Assembly: GCA_965240325.2 (NCBI GenBank) | Contig: OZ251245.1 | Location: 372,001 to 436,000, forward strand | Direction: 5' to 3' | DNA length: 64,000 nucleotides | From: Rebecca billardiae RCC1528 | Taxonomy: Eukaryota; Haptophyta | Shown: positions 49,695 to 62,136 of the stretch, piece by piece | How positions within the stretch are numbered: the first letter of the stretch is position 1 | How the letters are laid out: each line of letters opens with the position of its first letter | The notes under the pieces: generated by a model | What the model saw: only the letters and a program-made list of their open reading frames with translations | Told to the model about the DNA's origin: nothing | Database searches by the model: none | Position numbers and translations under genes: made by a program

Positions 49695-51677
49695 GTTACC
49701 GTAACCCGTCCGCACTTCCGCCCAGTGGGGATGCGGGGGAATTTTTTTCATGCCGCGTTCGCGGCACTTCGCGCCGCCACAGTGGAGAAAGATCGGGCCG
49801 AAGCCGTTTGAGCATGGTCGGTTGTGGGCACGCCCATTCGAATCGATGGCGCGCTCCGAGCGGCGGGCATGCGCGCATGTGTGCCGCGAGGGGGGCTGCG
49901 AGGCGTCGGCCGGCTTGCCAAGGCGGTTCCCCGGGGCGGCATCACCCTCGCCCGCCCCTCCTCGCCCACCCTCGCCCCACGGGCGGCCACACGTGACCTG
50001 TTAAGATGAGTTCACGGGAGCCGCACGGCACGCGCGCGGAGAGGCGAGGAAGTGGTGTTTCGCGGAAAAACGCTCTATAGCATTGTGCTCAACCCATGTG
50101 GGCACCCGCTCCACAAGTTTGTACGCCGCCAAACCGCACACAGCGGCCTGAGCAGCTCCCAGACTGAGTTTCGCTCTTGAAGCCTGTTTTTGGGCCAGAT
50201 CTTGGTGTGGATGTAGCGCGGCGAGGAGGCGCCGGGCGCGCGCCCGAGCTGCGTGCTGGCACTCGCCATGACCCATAGGCATCGTCCGTCGCGAACGACC
50301 CGGCTCGCCTCGACCTCTCCGACCCGCCGGGCAGCCACGACCGAGCACGGCACGACAATGGCCAAACCGGGAGGCTTCTCAGACCCCGCGGGATGGGCAT
50401 AGGCGCGAGAGAGGGCGCCCAGCGCGCTCTTGAGATGCACCGGAGCACGCACTGATGCGTATGGAACCATCCCATCACGATCGCCCCGACCTGGCGCGCC
50501 CTATCTGGCCCGTCAGGCTGCCCGCGCCGCCGCCGCCGCGCCACGCCGCCACCACGGGCGCCGCCGCATCGCGGGCACGTGGGTAAGTCTGTATTCAACA
50601 AATACAGAATTTCCGGTGCGGCCCTCTGTTGGGCGGCAAGGTCGATCTGGTCGACACCTGCCACGCGGCATGGGCCACGGCGCGGCGAGGTGGCGGCTGG
50701 CGCACCGCGGCGCGGGCGGGATGGCTCGAGGACACCACCGCCCCGCCTCCCACGCCGCGCCGTGCGCGTGCGCCGTGCTCTCGTCGCGTACCGAATTTCC
50801 TGCGGCGAGCGACAACACACAGCGCGACCATGCCATCGCGCGACGAGGTGCGTTCAGCTCGGCGATTTGTCGTATTTGTTGAATACATGCGGGTACGAAT
50901 CCGACGCACGACGCCCTCGACGCACACGTCGAGAGCCACGCGCGCGGCGTGGACTGGCACGCAACGCGGAGATGGCGGGCGCGGTGCCGCGGGCGCGCGA
51001 CTGGTCTAGAACAGCCCAATGAAGCGCGGGACGGCGCCGCGCGCGTGGGCTCGCCGCCGTCTCCTCGCAGTCGAATATTTCTGTGCACCCTCCTACCAGG
51101 TCAGTCGACCGACTTGCACGCGGCATGCGAGCACTGCGTGCGGGGAGGAGTGTGACATGGCAGGCTGTGGCGAGGTGGATGGCCGTGCAGGAGTATGCTA
51201 GGAAGGGCCGCTCCCGCGCTCGCGCGGTGCCTCGCGCACGCCTCGTCGAGGACGAGCGTGTTTGAATGGCTCCGGGGAGGCCTGAGACTTCGCTTGTTCA
51301 CAGCAGCGCGCGACAGGTGCACACAACGGAGGTGACGACCAGGCACTCCGGCGAGGGCGGCTGTGCTGGCAGCAGACTGCATTCGGAGTAAGATGCGCCA
51401 TCTTACGCGCCGCTTCGCCTCGCTGCATCGCCGCACTGAGCAGCAGGGCTCCACGCTCACGAATGGCTCACCACGAGCTACGTGACCGGCCAGCCGCGTG
51501 CAGCCCGGCGAGGCAGAGAGGGGCGGAGGGATGGGGAGGCTGGGTGGGATGTTGCAGTCCCATGCCCGGGGCACTCGTCAGGCGCCTGCGCGGCCACCGT
51601 AGCGTCTTCTGTGCGCTCGTGCGGCCCGCGCGAGAATTTCCCCGAAAATCGGCTCGTGTCGGACGGGTTACGGTAAC
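49695..51677. mobile_element. ~2-kb DNA transposon-like element with 18-bp perfect TIRs
   Basis: GTTACCGTAACCCGTCCG (49695-49712) recurs as its exact reverse complement at 51660-51677. The tip GTTACCGTAAC is itself a near-palindrome. No convincing target-site duplication was found. The minus strand has protein-like fragments in different frames (for example CGLAAYKLVERVPTWVEHNA near 50060-50130 and LLNTDLPTCPRCGG near 50570-50610). This suggests a decayed or spliced gene, but no transposase motif is recognised. Confidence 0.55.
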
Positions 51678-52067
51678 GATAATCCCGTTTTTGTTCACTG
51701 TGTATATATCGTAGCTTGTCGAGTAGTGCGCCGCGGATCGGCGTCGTCTCTCACTAGTCTCAGTCTCCGTCTCGATCTCGGCTCTCTCATCACTCTACTC
51801 TCTCTCTCTCTCTATTCGCGACGATCTTATTAGCGTAACAAACTGTCAGTGATGACACGGCGGTGCCACTAGCAGCAAGCTGAGTGTAAGCAGCTAGGGC
51901 TTCGCGCCTTGGGCTTGGCTGCTCGGCTGGCGGCCGCCCCGCCCCGCACCACCGCCAGGGCGCAGCCTCGCCGCGCGCCTACGGCGCGGCGGCACGCCCT
52001 CCCTAATCCCTTCCCCGCCGCGACCCTCCCCCCGCCCTCCCCGTCCACACCGCCGTTCACTCGCCAG
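51678..52067. other. intergenic spacer with CT microsatellite
   Basis: A (CT)n run with CTCTACTCTCTCTCTCTCTC lies at about 51790-51812. The rest is the 3' flank of the TPR-J gene; nothing else is seen. Confidence 0.6.
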
Positions 52068-54593
52068 TCAGTACTCGCCATCCTCCATCGCCCACTGCCG
52101 CTCCTGCGCGGCGCGCTTTGCGCGCTGCGCCTGCAGCTTGCGCTTGTGCACGAACGGATCGCCGAACGGCCAGAACTCGTAGCGCTCCGGGTAGTACTTG
52201 CGCCAGATCTCCTCCTGCAGCGACTGCTTGTGCTCCTCGTCCTCCTCCTCCGAGTCGTCCTCGCCGCCTCTGCCCGCCTTGACGTCGACACCCTCGTCAT
52301 ACGCCGCGCGCTTGTTGCCATCGGAGAGGACGTCGAAAGCCTTGGCGATGCGCTGGAACGCGGCGGTCGACTCGGTGCCGGCGCGGTCCGGGTGGAACTT
52401 GAGGGAGCGCAGGCGGTACGCGGTCTTGATCTGCTTCTCCGTCGCGTCGACCGTCACGCCGAGCACCACGTAGTGGTCGGGCTCGCGCGCGATCGACTCG
52501 ACGTCGTCGAGCGACGGCGCGGCCGACGGCGGCGCTGGCTCCGAGCGGTGCCGGCCGTGGGCGTGCGCGGCGCGCGCCGGCTTGCCGCCGTCGACGCGGC
52601 GCTGGGCGGCGTGCGCGCGCAGCAGCCACTCGGGCAGCTTCGCCCAGCCCCGGTCCACGCGGTACAGCGCCTCGAACGCCGCGATCGCCTCCTCCGGCCG
52701 CGCCGCCTCGAGCAGGCAGACACCCTTCCGGAAGAGGGCGCGGCAAAAGCGAGGCAGCAGCGCGAGCGCGCGGTCGCACGCGGCCACCGCGTCGGCGGGC
52801 TTGCCCTCGCGGCGGAGGCACGCGGCGATGTTGGCGTGGAGCGCGGCGCGGCGGTGGCGGTCGTCGCGCGCGCCCGCGTCCACGCACTCGAGCGCCGCGC
52901 CGTACGCCTTGGAAGCTTCGCCGAAGCTTCCGCGCTCGTACAGGCCCTCGGCGCGCTCCTGCCATTTCGCGGAACTTTCCTCGGCGCGCAGCATGATGGC
53001 GGCGAGCTCGCGCGCCCAGGCGGAGTCGGCGAGCTCGGCGCCCGGGGCGGCGGAGGGCGGCGCCGCGGCGCGCGCGAGCTCCGCCTCCGCCTCCGCGCGC
53101 CGGCCCACGCGCAGCAGGCAGCGCGCGTGCGCGAGCGCCGCCGCGGGCGCGCGCGGATACCCGGCTTTCAGCGCGCGCGCCGATTCCAGCGCCGCGCCGT
53201 CGCGCCCGGCCTTGAGGTGGGAGAGCACGATGGCGGCGCGGAGGCGCAGCGCGTCGTCCGCGCCGCCGTGCGCGCGCGCGCCCGTCAGCTTGCGCCGCGT
53301 CTCCGCCGCCTCCTCGTCCTTGAGAACCTTCTCCAAAGCTGCGAAGCCGTTGGCCGACTCCCGCACTGACACCTGCGACGCCGCGGCGCGCGCGGCCGCG
53401 GCCGCGCGCGCGCCGAGCGCGCCGTGCCTGACGAGCGCGTCGGGCGCGAGGGCGGCGCGCGCGGGCGCGGCGGCGCTCGGCGCGTCGCTCGCCGGCGCGG
53501 CCGCGGCCTCGCCCTTCGCCTCGAGCGCCGCGCGCAGCGCGCTCGCCGCCGACGTCGCATGCTCCCACTGTCCCTTGGTGCTCACCCCGTCGCGCTGAGC
53601 GGCGCGCAGCGCGGCCTCGAGCGCCGCGGGCGGCGCGACGGTGCCGCCGACGCCGAACCCGTCGGCGCGCGGGCGCGGCGCGCGGCCGCCGGCGGGCGGC
53701 GCGTCAAGCCCGAGGTCCGCGCGCGTGAGGCCGAGCACGCGCAGCTGGCGCGACGTCTCGTCTTCTTGCGGCGCCGCGCCGCCGCCCGTTGCTGCCTTGC
53801 CGCCCTTGGCGCCGGCCGCGCCGGCGGCGCCGTCAGAGTCCGCCGCCGCGCCGGCCGGCTTGGGAGGCGCGGAGGCGAGGTTGACGATGCGCGGCTGGAT
53901 CAGCTTCCCGCTGAACGGCTTGGCGAGCCGGATCCCCTGCCGGCCGTCCTCAGTGACCGGCGTAAGCACGATGCCGCGCGTGCCGTTGTACTGCGGAGTG
54001 GCCACGAGCCCCGAGACCGTCACCTCGGCGCCGACGGGGAGCGCGTGCGTGTGCGCCGCGGCCGCGACGCGCAGCTGCTCCGCCTCCGCCTCGGGCGAGA
54101 GCGGCGCGGCGGCGGGGGCGTCCGCGTCGGCGGCGGGGGGCGCGGCGGGCTGCGGCGCGGCGGGCTCGCCGCCGAGGCGCGGAATGAACGGCGCGTCGAG
54201 GAACGCCCCGGCCAGCCGGTGTCCGACGCGGCGCGGCGCGCCGTCGCCGGCGGCGGAGGGCTCGGCGGGCTTGTCGTCGTCCGCGCACGCGACCTCCTCG
54301 CGCTCGCCCTCGATCAGCGTGCCCTCCAGGTGGACGCAGTCGGCATCCTCGAGCTTGCGCAGCGGTAGCTCCATGCCGTCCGCGCCGCCGCGCGTGAGCT
54401 GCACCCACAGCTGTGCGCGCGCGCCCGCCGCGTAGTCGGCGTTCAGGTACCGGCCTCGCGCGCGCCGGCGGCGGCCGCCGCCGCGGCCGCCACCGCCGCG
54501 GCGGCTGCTGAAGAGGCCGCCGAAGCCGCCGTAGAAGTCGTCGTCCAGCTCCTCCGCCGCCGAGTCGGAGCCGCCCCAGCCGTCGTCGCCGTC

Positions 54594-54624
<31 letters not shown>

Positions 54625-55648
54625 CCGTCCTCGTCGTCGTACTCGTCGTCGAGGCCCTCCCAGTTGGGCGCCGCGCCGCCCGCGCCGTCGTCCAGCGCGC
54701 CCGTGCCGAGCTCGTCGAGCGCGACGGGCTTCGCGGGGTCGTCCAGCCGCAGCCACTGCGCGCCGTCCGCCGCCTGCCGTAGCTCGAGCCCGCGGACAAA
54801 CTCACCGCGCGCGCGCGTGCACGCGACCGGCGCGTTGGGCGAGGGCGCGACGCGCACGAGGAGCTTCTCGGAGACCACCTCATACGTCCACCGGTCGGTC
54901 GCGAACGCGCCCTCGAGCGAGGTGAGCGCGGGCGGGCCGACGGCGTCGCCCTTGCCCGAGACCGCCTCGTCGCACCGCTTCTGGTGGTACCACGCGCCCG
55001 CGTGCAGGTCGGAGAGGATCCCCTGGTCCAGGATGGCGATCACCTGGCGGGTTGGGGCGGGGGCAAGCGGGGGATGAGCGGGAGTGGCCGTGGCGGGGGG
55101 GGAAGGGGGAGCACGGGGATCGCGATCACCTGCCAAGGCAGCTCCTCCTCGTCGTCGTCCTTGGCCTTCTCCACCGCGCCCGCCGCGCCGCCGGGGCCGC
55201 GCGGCCAGGCGGACGCGCCGCCGGGGCCATGCACGCCGGATTGCTTGTGCACGTGCTTCCAGCGCACGCCCGCGCCGGGCACGATCGTGTCGCCCACGTG
55301 GCTGAAGCGGTCGACTTTGTCCGCGTCGACGATCAGCCAGTTGCGCTCCGGCTCGGGCGCCCACGCGGGCAGGTCCTCGTCGGCGTCCTCCTCCTTCTCG
55401 GGGCGCTCCTGCGCGAGCATCATCGTCCACGTGTGGTTGAGCGAGTGCTCGTAGTACAGCAGGATGTCGCCGTCCTCGCGCACGCGGCCGCGCGGCCGGT
55501 TCTTGCGCACGTACACGCCGTTCATCTTCTTGAGCGTGCTGCCGGCGATGAAGAAGCCGAGCGGCGGCTCGTCGACGTAGCAGGTGCCACGCGAGCGCTG
55601 CCGCCGGCCCTGGCCCTCGGGCACGAGCATGTTCGTCTGGCTCAGCAT
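52068..55648 (-). CDS. TPR and J-domain co-chaperone with N-terminal extension, 2 exons, 1,164 aa
   Basis: Exons on minus are 55648-55130 and 55043-52068; the 86-bp intron (GTGATC...CCAG) joins phase 0 codons. The N-terminal 400 residues have repeated beta-rich segments (LGFFIAGSTLKKMNGVYVRKN, MLVPEGQG) and an acidic Asp/Glu/Gly stretch. A long Ala-rich linker follows. Residues about 800-1010 hold tetratricopeptide repeats (AEGLYERGSFGEASKAYGAA, LHANIAACLRREGKPADAV, RALFRKGVCLLEAARPEEAI). A J domain (DHYVVLGVTVDATEKQIK, HPD in LKFHPDRAG) lies near 1045-1110, ending in a Lys/Arg-rich tail. This TPR-J order resembles DNAJC7 and DNAJC3, which hand clients to Hsp70/Hsp90. No signal peptide, so cytosolic or nuclear. 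In-frame codons upstream of 55648 begin only with TTG. Confidence 0.85.
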
Positions 55649-55935
55649 CGCGGACGCTCGGGCGTTGCCTCGGCGGGGGGCGCTGGAAGGCAGGGCGGGC
55701 AAACGCGTCGAGCGCGGGTGGCCGCTCTGCGCGTGCGCGGCCCGACTTTGCTGTACACAGCAGCGCGTGCGCGGGTACTTACTTGGTTACTGTCCAAGTG
55801 GCGAGCGGCCTGGGCGGACGAGTCCGGAACCACTGCGCGCACGCGATCAGCTTGAGTCAGCTTGCCCGGCTCGGCAGCGGCGTGCACCGCCTGCGTGGGC
55901 CAGTCGCCGTCGGCACGCGGCGCGACATGGCTGGC

Positions 55936-58134
55936 TCAGAAGCGGTCCGCCTCGAGAAAGCGCGCGACGTACTCCTCAAGCACGCCGGGCTTCTCGAGCG
56001 GCAGCTCGCCCAGCTCGGCCTCCGCCTCCGCCTCAGCGGTGGCGGCGGCGGCGGCGGCCGCTGCGGAGGCGGAGGCGGCAGGTGGGGCGGCGGCTGGCGG
56101 CGGCGGAGGCGCGCCGGGCGGCGCCGCGCCCTCGGCCGCGATCACGGTCCGTGCCGCCTGCTGCGGCGCGCGCAAGTCGCCCGAGTCGCCCACCTGCTCG
56201 AGCCCGCTCAGCTCGAAGCCGCGCGGCGGCCCCTCCGCCTCGGCGCGCGCCGCCCACGCCTCCGCGCGCCGCCTGAGATCCACGGCCGAGCCGTCAGGGC
56301 CCGGCGCGCCCCAGTGCGTACGCGAGAAGCGGCGGCGCGCGCGCTCGGACTGGGGCTCGGCGGGCTCGTCGTCCCCGCCGAAGCGCTCGTCCAGGGCCTG
56401 CAGGATCGGCAGCGGCACCACGCCGTCCGCGCCTGGCGAGTCGGCCTGCTCCGTGACGGCGGAGTCCTGTGCGCGCGCTGACCGCACGCGCGCGGCGCGG
56501 CGGCGCCGTCGGCGCGCGCGCTCGGCATCGGCCGCGGCGGCGGAGGCGTCGTCGGGCGGTGCCGCGTCGGCGTCGGGCGCGGCGTGCTCCGCCCACGCCT
56601 CCTCCGCCCACTCCTCCTCCTCCTCCTCCTCCTCCAGCTCCGCCGTCACGCCGTACACCGCCGGCCGATCCCGTGGGTCAAACGGTCGGAGCAGGTCCGG
56701 CTGAGACGCACCCCAGCCGACGGCCGAGTGTAGCGGTAGCGACCCCGCGGCCGTGGCGGCGTAGTGGGTGGCGGCCGGGCGCAGGCGGAGGCGGGCGAGG
56801 AGGCGCGCGCCGGGCGTGCGTGCCGCCCACGCGTACACCCGCCCGCGCCCGCGCCGCGCGCCGCTGTCCAGCGTCGGCCGGAAGCAGCGGCGCCGCCAGT
56901 CGCAGCCGCCGACCGCCACGAGATCGGCACAGCACGCATACGCGGCCGATCCGAAACTGCATGCGCTCAGCGCCGGGCCGAGGAGCGGGTGCGCGAGGCG
57001 CGCGCCGAGGCGCGCGGGCGGCGCGCGCGCGAGGCCCGCCCACACGCCCCCGCGCGACACCGCCAGCGCGCCCGCAGCGCACTGCGCGAGGCCGAGCACG
57101 GCAAGAGCGCCCGCCGCGCCGCGCCACGCTCCAAACAGGCGGCCGACGCGGCCGCGCGCCGCGGCCGCCGCGTCGTCGGCCAGGTCGAGCCACCAGCACA
57201 GCGCGCTGAGCGTGAGCAGCTCGCGCAGCGCGAGGACGAGGACGAGCTGCGCGCTCGCGCTCCGCGCCGCCGCCGCCGCCGCCGCGCCGCCGCCGCCGAG
57301 TGCGCCCGCCACCGCCGCACCGCTCGGCGGCGCCGCCGCAGTCGCAACCGCCGCGCACGCGAGCGCGCGCGCGCCAAGCGCCGCGCACAGCAGAGAGCCG
57401 GCGGCCTGCACGAGGAGCGCGTCGGCGAGCATGAGCGGGATCGCGTCCCGAGGCTCGCGCAGCCAGATGTCGCGGCGCCAGAGGCAGCCGGCGAGCAGCG
57501 CGGGCGCGAGCGCGGCGTGCAGCACAGCGCGCGCCCGCTCGCCAGCCACAAGCACCAGGGGTGCCGCGCGCGACGCGGCCTGCGCCGTCGCGCGCGCGCC
57601 GACGGCGTGCAGCGCGCACGAGGCGGCGAGCGCGGCGAGCGCGCCCAGCGCGAGCCTCGACACGCGCCGGGCGCGCGCGCGCCGCGCCGCGTCGCGCTCG
57701 GCCGCGTCGCAGAGCTCGCGGATGCGCGCGCTCGCATCGGACTCGCGACGATCAGCTTCCGCGCCCTCGTCCTCGTCGACGTCGTCGTCGTCGTCGTCGT
57801 CGACGATGCGAATGATGGGCGGCAGCTTGCCAGTCGCCTCGAGCGAGTCTGACGCCTCGTCCAGCTCGTCGAGCATGCCCTCCGGGAGCATCGCGCCCGA
57901 GAGCTCGATGCCGCGCCACACGACGACGTCTCGGTCGGTCGCGCGCTCCACCCAGCCGCGGAGCAGGCTGTCGGAGAGGGCTCGGCCGAGCTCGCGCGGG
58001 CCGGGTGGGCGCGGGAGCCATGCCAATCGGCGCTGGCGCAGGTGGGCACGCAGGGGTAGCCGCGAGCTCGCGGCAGGCCGCACGTGCGCCGCGAGCACAG
58101 CCAGCATGACCAGCCGCTTGGGGGAGGGCGCCAT
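55936..58134 (-). CDS. large membrane protein of unknown function, 732 aa
   Basis: Residues 1-22 look like a signal peptide (RLVMLAVLAAHVRPAASS) followed by an Arg-rich region, possibly plastid-directed. An Asp-rich acidic run (VDDDDDDDVDEDEGAE) comes next. Then come about seven Ala/Leu-rich hydrophobic segments (for example LALGALAALAASCALHAV, PLMLADALLVQAAGSLLCAA, QLVLVLALRELLTLSALCWW). The C-terminal third is soluble and charged (EEEEEEEEWAEEAW, GVVPLPILQALDERFG, LEEYVARFLEADRF). No family is recognised. Single exon. It is tandem with and downstream-facing onto the TPR-J gene (287 bp apart) and divergent from the histidine kinase. Confidence 0.7.
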   Translation of the reverse strand: MAPSPKRLVMLAVLAAHVRPAASSRLPLRAHLRQRRLAWLPRPPGPRELGRALSDSLLRGWVERATDRDVVVWRGIELSGAMLPEGMLDELDEASDSLEATGKLPPIIRIVDDDDDDDVDEDEGAEADRRESDASARIRELCDAAERDAARRARARRVSRLALGALAALAASCALHAVGARATAQAASRAAPLVLVAGERARAVLHAALAPALLAGCLWRRDIWLREPRDAIPLMLADALLVQAAGSLLCAALGARALACAAVATAAAPPSGAAVAGALGGGGAAAAAAARSASAQLVLVLALRELLTLSALCWWLDLADDAAAAARGRVGRLFGAWRGAAGALAVLGLAQCAAGALAVSRGGVWAGLARAPPARLGARLAHPLLGPALSACSFGSAAYACCADLVAVGGCDWRRRCFRPTLDSGARRGRGRVYAWAARTPGARLLARLRLRPAATHYAATAAGSLPLHSAVGWGASQPDLLRPFDPRDRPAVYGVTAELEEEEEEEEWAEEAWAEHAAPDADAAPPDDASAAAADAERARRRRRRAARVRSARAQDSAVTEQADSPGADGVVPLPILQALDERFGGDDEPAEPQSERARRRFSRTHWGAPGPDGSAVDLRRRAEAWAARAEAEGPPRGFELSGLEQVGDSGDLRAPQQAARTVIAAEGAAPPGAPPPPPAAAPPAASASAAAAAAAATAEAEAEAELGELPLEKPGVLEEYVARFLEADRF

Positions 58135-58470
58135 CGTGCCAGGCTACTTGCTTCGTGTTCGTCAAGAGAATTCTGTTGGCGGCACTCCGAGCCGGGCCTT
58201 CGAAGCGGCAATAATTCCGGCGGGATGCAATCGCGAGAAACTACGCGGTACCGGTACTACGACGCTCCGGTGTACTTGTACGGGAACGTTCAGTCCGTCT
58301 CCACCATCACAATCTTGTCAATCTAAAACCCAACCGATGCGAACAACAAAACTGAGTTGGGCGGGCGGGGTAACGAATCGTCGCCTTTCGACGTCCGAAC
58401 TCCGAAGGCGTCAACTCGTCGGTTTTATTATTTGCGGCCGCCTCGGCAACGTACACGTCGAGAAGAGAGC
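58135..58470. promoter_or_regulatory. 336-bp bidirectional promoter region
   Basis: Between divergent ATGs of the 732-residue membrane protein and the hybrid histidine kinase; it has locally lower GC, with GGTACCGGTACTACG-type short palindromes near 58249-58263. Confidence 0.45.
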
Positions 58471-61400
58471 ATGGAGGAGAGGGGGCGCCGCGCACGCGTG
58501 GCCCCTGATGAGGGCTCTTCCGCTGCGGCCGCGGCCGCGGCGGAGGAGGGGCACTCGCCAGGCGCGGAGTCCATCACCCCCGCCCCCGACGCCGCCGCCG
58601 CGGACGACCTGCCCGCGCTCGACACCGAGCCGCTCGAGCTCACGTGGTACGGCCGTTTCCAGCACGCGGCCAACGAGCGCGAGTACCGCGACGTGGAGCT
58701 GTCGGCGCACTTCTGCCGGCGCGGGATGGGGATGTCTGGGCTGCTCGTCTTGTTGGGCGTGATCATCATCACCGCGGACGCGCTCCGCAACTCGCAGCAG
58801 AACGTAGGCTGGCTCATCGTCACCGTGCGCTCGAGCATGATCATTGCCATTCACATCATCGCGCTCGCTGGCTTCGGGCTCGCGCGCGCGGGCGAGCTGT
58901 CGCACGCGCGGGCGCAGCAGTGCGCGGCGGTGTGGCTCTGCGCGTTCCTCTCGCTCATGGTCTTCTTCACGCGCGGTCGCGCCGTCTGGCTCGTCACGGG
59001 CATCGAGGACTCGACGACGCTCGGCATCGACCCGCGCTCCTTTCAGGCCGAGGCGATGATGACGTCGGCCGTGCTGATCACGTCGGGGCTGTACGTGCCG
59101 ATGGACGTGGTGTGGTTCCACGTCGTCCTCATCTGGGGCGCGGGCTCCCTCCTCGCCGGCGCCTTCGTGCCGCCCTCCCCCTCGGCCGCATCGTCGCAGG
59201 TGGACGTGCAAGACGTGATCGCACTCGTCGTCGTCTTCGGCGTCATCTCGTGGGCGGTGCGCACGCGCGCGGCGACGGAGCGCGGGCAGTGGTGGTTCCG
59301 GCGCACGGTCGCGCGCTCGGCCGCGCAGCGCCGCGCCGCGGCGGACGCCGAGCTCGAGCTGCGCGTGCGCGCCACCGCCGCCGAGCTCGCGACGCAGGCG
59401 CGCGCGCGGCTCATCCGCATCGTGATGCACGACCTGCGCAGCCCGCTGCTGGCGGTGCACCAGCTGGCGAGCGGGCTGGCGGAGCGCGAGGGCTCGACGG
59501 CGCTGGAGGAGGCGGGCGTGCAGCGCGCGATCAACGCGCTCGTCACCTGCGCCTCGCTCATGGAGGGCATCGTCTCCGACATGCTCGACTTCGAGAGAAT
59601 CGACTCGGGACGTTTGATTCTCGTCCGGCAGCCCTTCACGCCGGCCAAGCTGATTGATGATGCGCGCGACGCGCTCGGCGCGCTCGCGGGGCGCAAGGGC
59701 GTGGCGCTCGAGTTCGAGGAGGTGCCGCCGGCGCTCGCGGCGACCACGTTCATCGGCGACGCGCGACGCATCCTGCAGTGCCTCGCCAACGGTGTGCGCA
59801 GCACGCGGCGCGCGAGCGCCGAGGCCCGCGCCGGGCGGCGCCGCCCCCGCGCAGCGCGCCGTCTGCGCGCGGGGCGGGCAGCGGGGGCCGCGCGCGCGGG
59901 CAGGGTGGAGCGGGCATGTGGGCCATGGGCGGTGTGCACGTGGCCGGGCGCGCGCGCCCGCTCGCCCGAACCCTCGGCTGCAGGCCGTCGGCCCGCCCTC
60001 GCCGCCGCGCGCCGCGCTCGGCCGCGCGCTCGCTGCGCGCGCGCGCGCTGCGGGGTGCGCACGCGCGCGCGCGCTCATCCCGTTGAACCAACCCTCTCCG
60101 CGTGCCGGCGCGCTGCGTACGCCCGCCCTCCCCCTCCGCGTGCCGCTCCTCCTCCCCCCCCGGGCGCAGGCGTGTCGAACGCCGTGAAGTTCGTCGAGCC
60201 CGCGGGCGGGCGCGTGGTCGTGCGCGTGTGGGAGTCGGCGCACCCGAGCCCGCCGCCCGGCGACCCGACGTGGTCGACGCTCCACGTGTCAGTTGAAGAC
60301 AATGGCATCGGGCTGAACGCGGACGAGCTGGCCGCGCTGGGCGAGGGCGAGCTGTTCAAGCAGGTGGGCCGCGGGCAGATGCAGGGGAGCGGCGGCACCG
60401 GCCTCGGCCTCGCCATCGTGCGGTCCATCCTCAAGCAACATGACGAATCCGAGCTCCACCTACACTCGGACGGGCACCGCAAGGGCACCACGTTTGAAAT
60501 GCGGCTGTTCGTGAAGCGAGCCGAGCTCTCGAGGTCGCAGTCGATCTCCGGCTCGCCGTCGACGGCGACGTCCGCGACGCGCTCGGCGCCGCCGTCCGCG
60601 CCGAGCTCCGGCCAGCTCCCCTCGCGCCGGCTGCCGGGCGCGCGCGGCATGCCTACGCGCCTCTCGCGCGGTGTCTACTCGGCCGGCTCGGCCGTCGCGC
60701 CGCCGGGCGGGCCGCTGTGGGACGCCGCCGAGCGAGTCGAGGAGTTGCCGGAGGACCGGGAGTCGGCGAGCGAGCGCACCGCGAGTGTGAGCAACAGCGG
60801 CGCGTGGAGCCGGGACCACTCGCCCGCGTTCGGCATGCGCGGGGCGGCGGGGCCGCTGGCTGGCGCGGCCGCGAGCGCGGCGCAGCAGCAGCCGCTGCCA
60901 GAGCTGCCCGCGTGGCGCGGCGACGGCGCCGCGCCGCCCGAACTTCCAAATGTGAGCACGGGGCCTCAGCCGCGCGCGCTGCACGTGGAGGACGACATGA
61001 TGCTGCAGCTGACGATCGGCGAGCAGCTGTTCAGGCGCGCGGAGGTGGACTGGGCGACGGCGAACAACGGCGTGGAGGCGCTCGAGGCGGTCAAGGCCGC
61101 GGAGGAGGAGGGGCGGCCCTTCACTTTCATCGTGATGGATAACCAGGTGCGCACGCGCACGCGCACGCGCACGCGCACGCGCACGCGCACGCGCACGCGC
61201 ACGCGCACGCGCACGCGCACGCGCACATGCGCACGCGCATGGGAGAGGCCTGCGCGCCCGCGCCGCGTGAGCACGCGCGGAGGGCAACGCGCCGGCTGGC
61301 GTGCACGCGCGCGCTCCGACAGGCAGCGCAGGAGGTGGGCACCTCGCTGACGCGCGCACCGCGCCCCCTCCGCCCCTGCTGCAGATGCCGCGCATGGGCG

Positions 61401-61618
61401 GCACGCAGTGCGCGGGCACGCTCCGCTCGCGCGGCTTCCGAGGCACCATCGTCGGCGTGACGGGCGACCCGGCCGGCTCGCCCGACCGTGCCGAGTTCGA
61501 GGAGGCCGGGCTGGACGTCTGCCACGACAAGACGAGCGAGGGCATGGCGGCGATCGAGCGGCTGCTGCGCGACCACATCGTGGCGTACGCGTTCGACGGC
61601 GGGCTGCACTGGTCATGA
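58471..61618 (+). CDS. membrane-bound hybrid sensor histidine kinase, 3 exons, 843 aa
   Basis: Exons are 58471-59791, 60170-61146 and 61385-61618, open throughout. Six hydrophobic segments (residues about 85-275) form a membrane sensor without an obvious ligand domain. A HisKA motif follows ([16 protein letters not shown], phospho-acceptor His320). The ATPase has an N box rebuilt across intron 1 ([12 protein letters not shown]), G1 (DNGIG) and G2 (GTGLGLAIV). A disordered linker leads to a receiver domain: acidic pair in HVEDDMM, phospho-acceptor Asp764 in IVMDNQ joined by splicing to MPRMGG, Thr in GVTGDP and Lys in CHDKTSEG. All catalytic residues are present, so it should autophosphorylate on His320 and pass phosphate to Asp764. 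The signal is unknown. Intron 2 begins two codons after the phospho-Asp codon. Confidence 0.92.
61147..61230. repeat. (GCGCAC)n hexanucleotide repeat at a splice donor
   Basis: About thirteen tandem GCGCAC units start at the donor of intron 2 of the histidine kinase (GTGCGCACGC...). Alternating purine-pyrimidine runs of this kind can adopt Z-DNA. Confidence 0.9.

Positions 61619-62136
<518 letters not shown>

Noticed and set aside
52297-54368. Arg/Ala-rich open frames overlapping the TPR-J gene on both strands
   Set aside because: High GC suppresses stop codons; these frames have no motifs while the minus-strand frame has TPR repeats and HPD.
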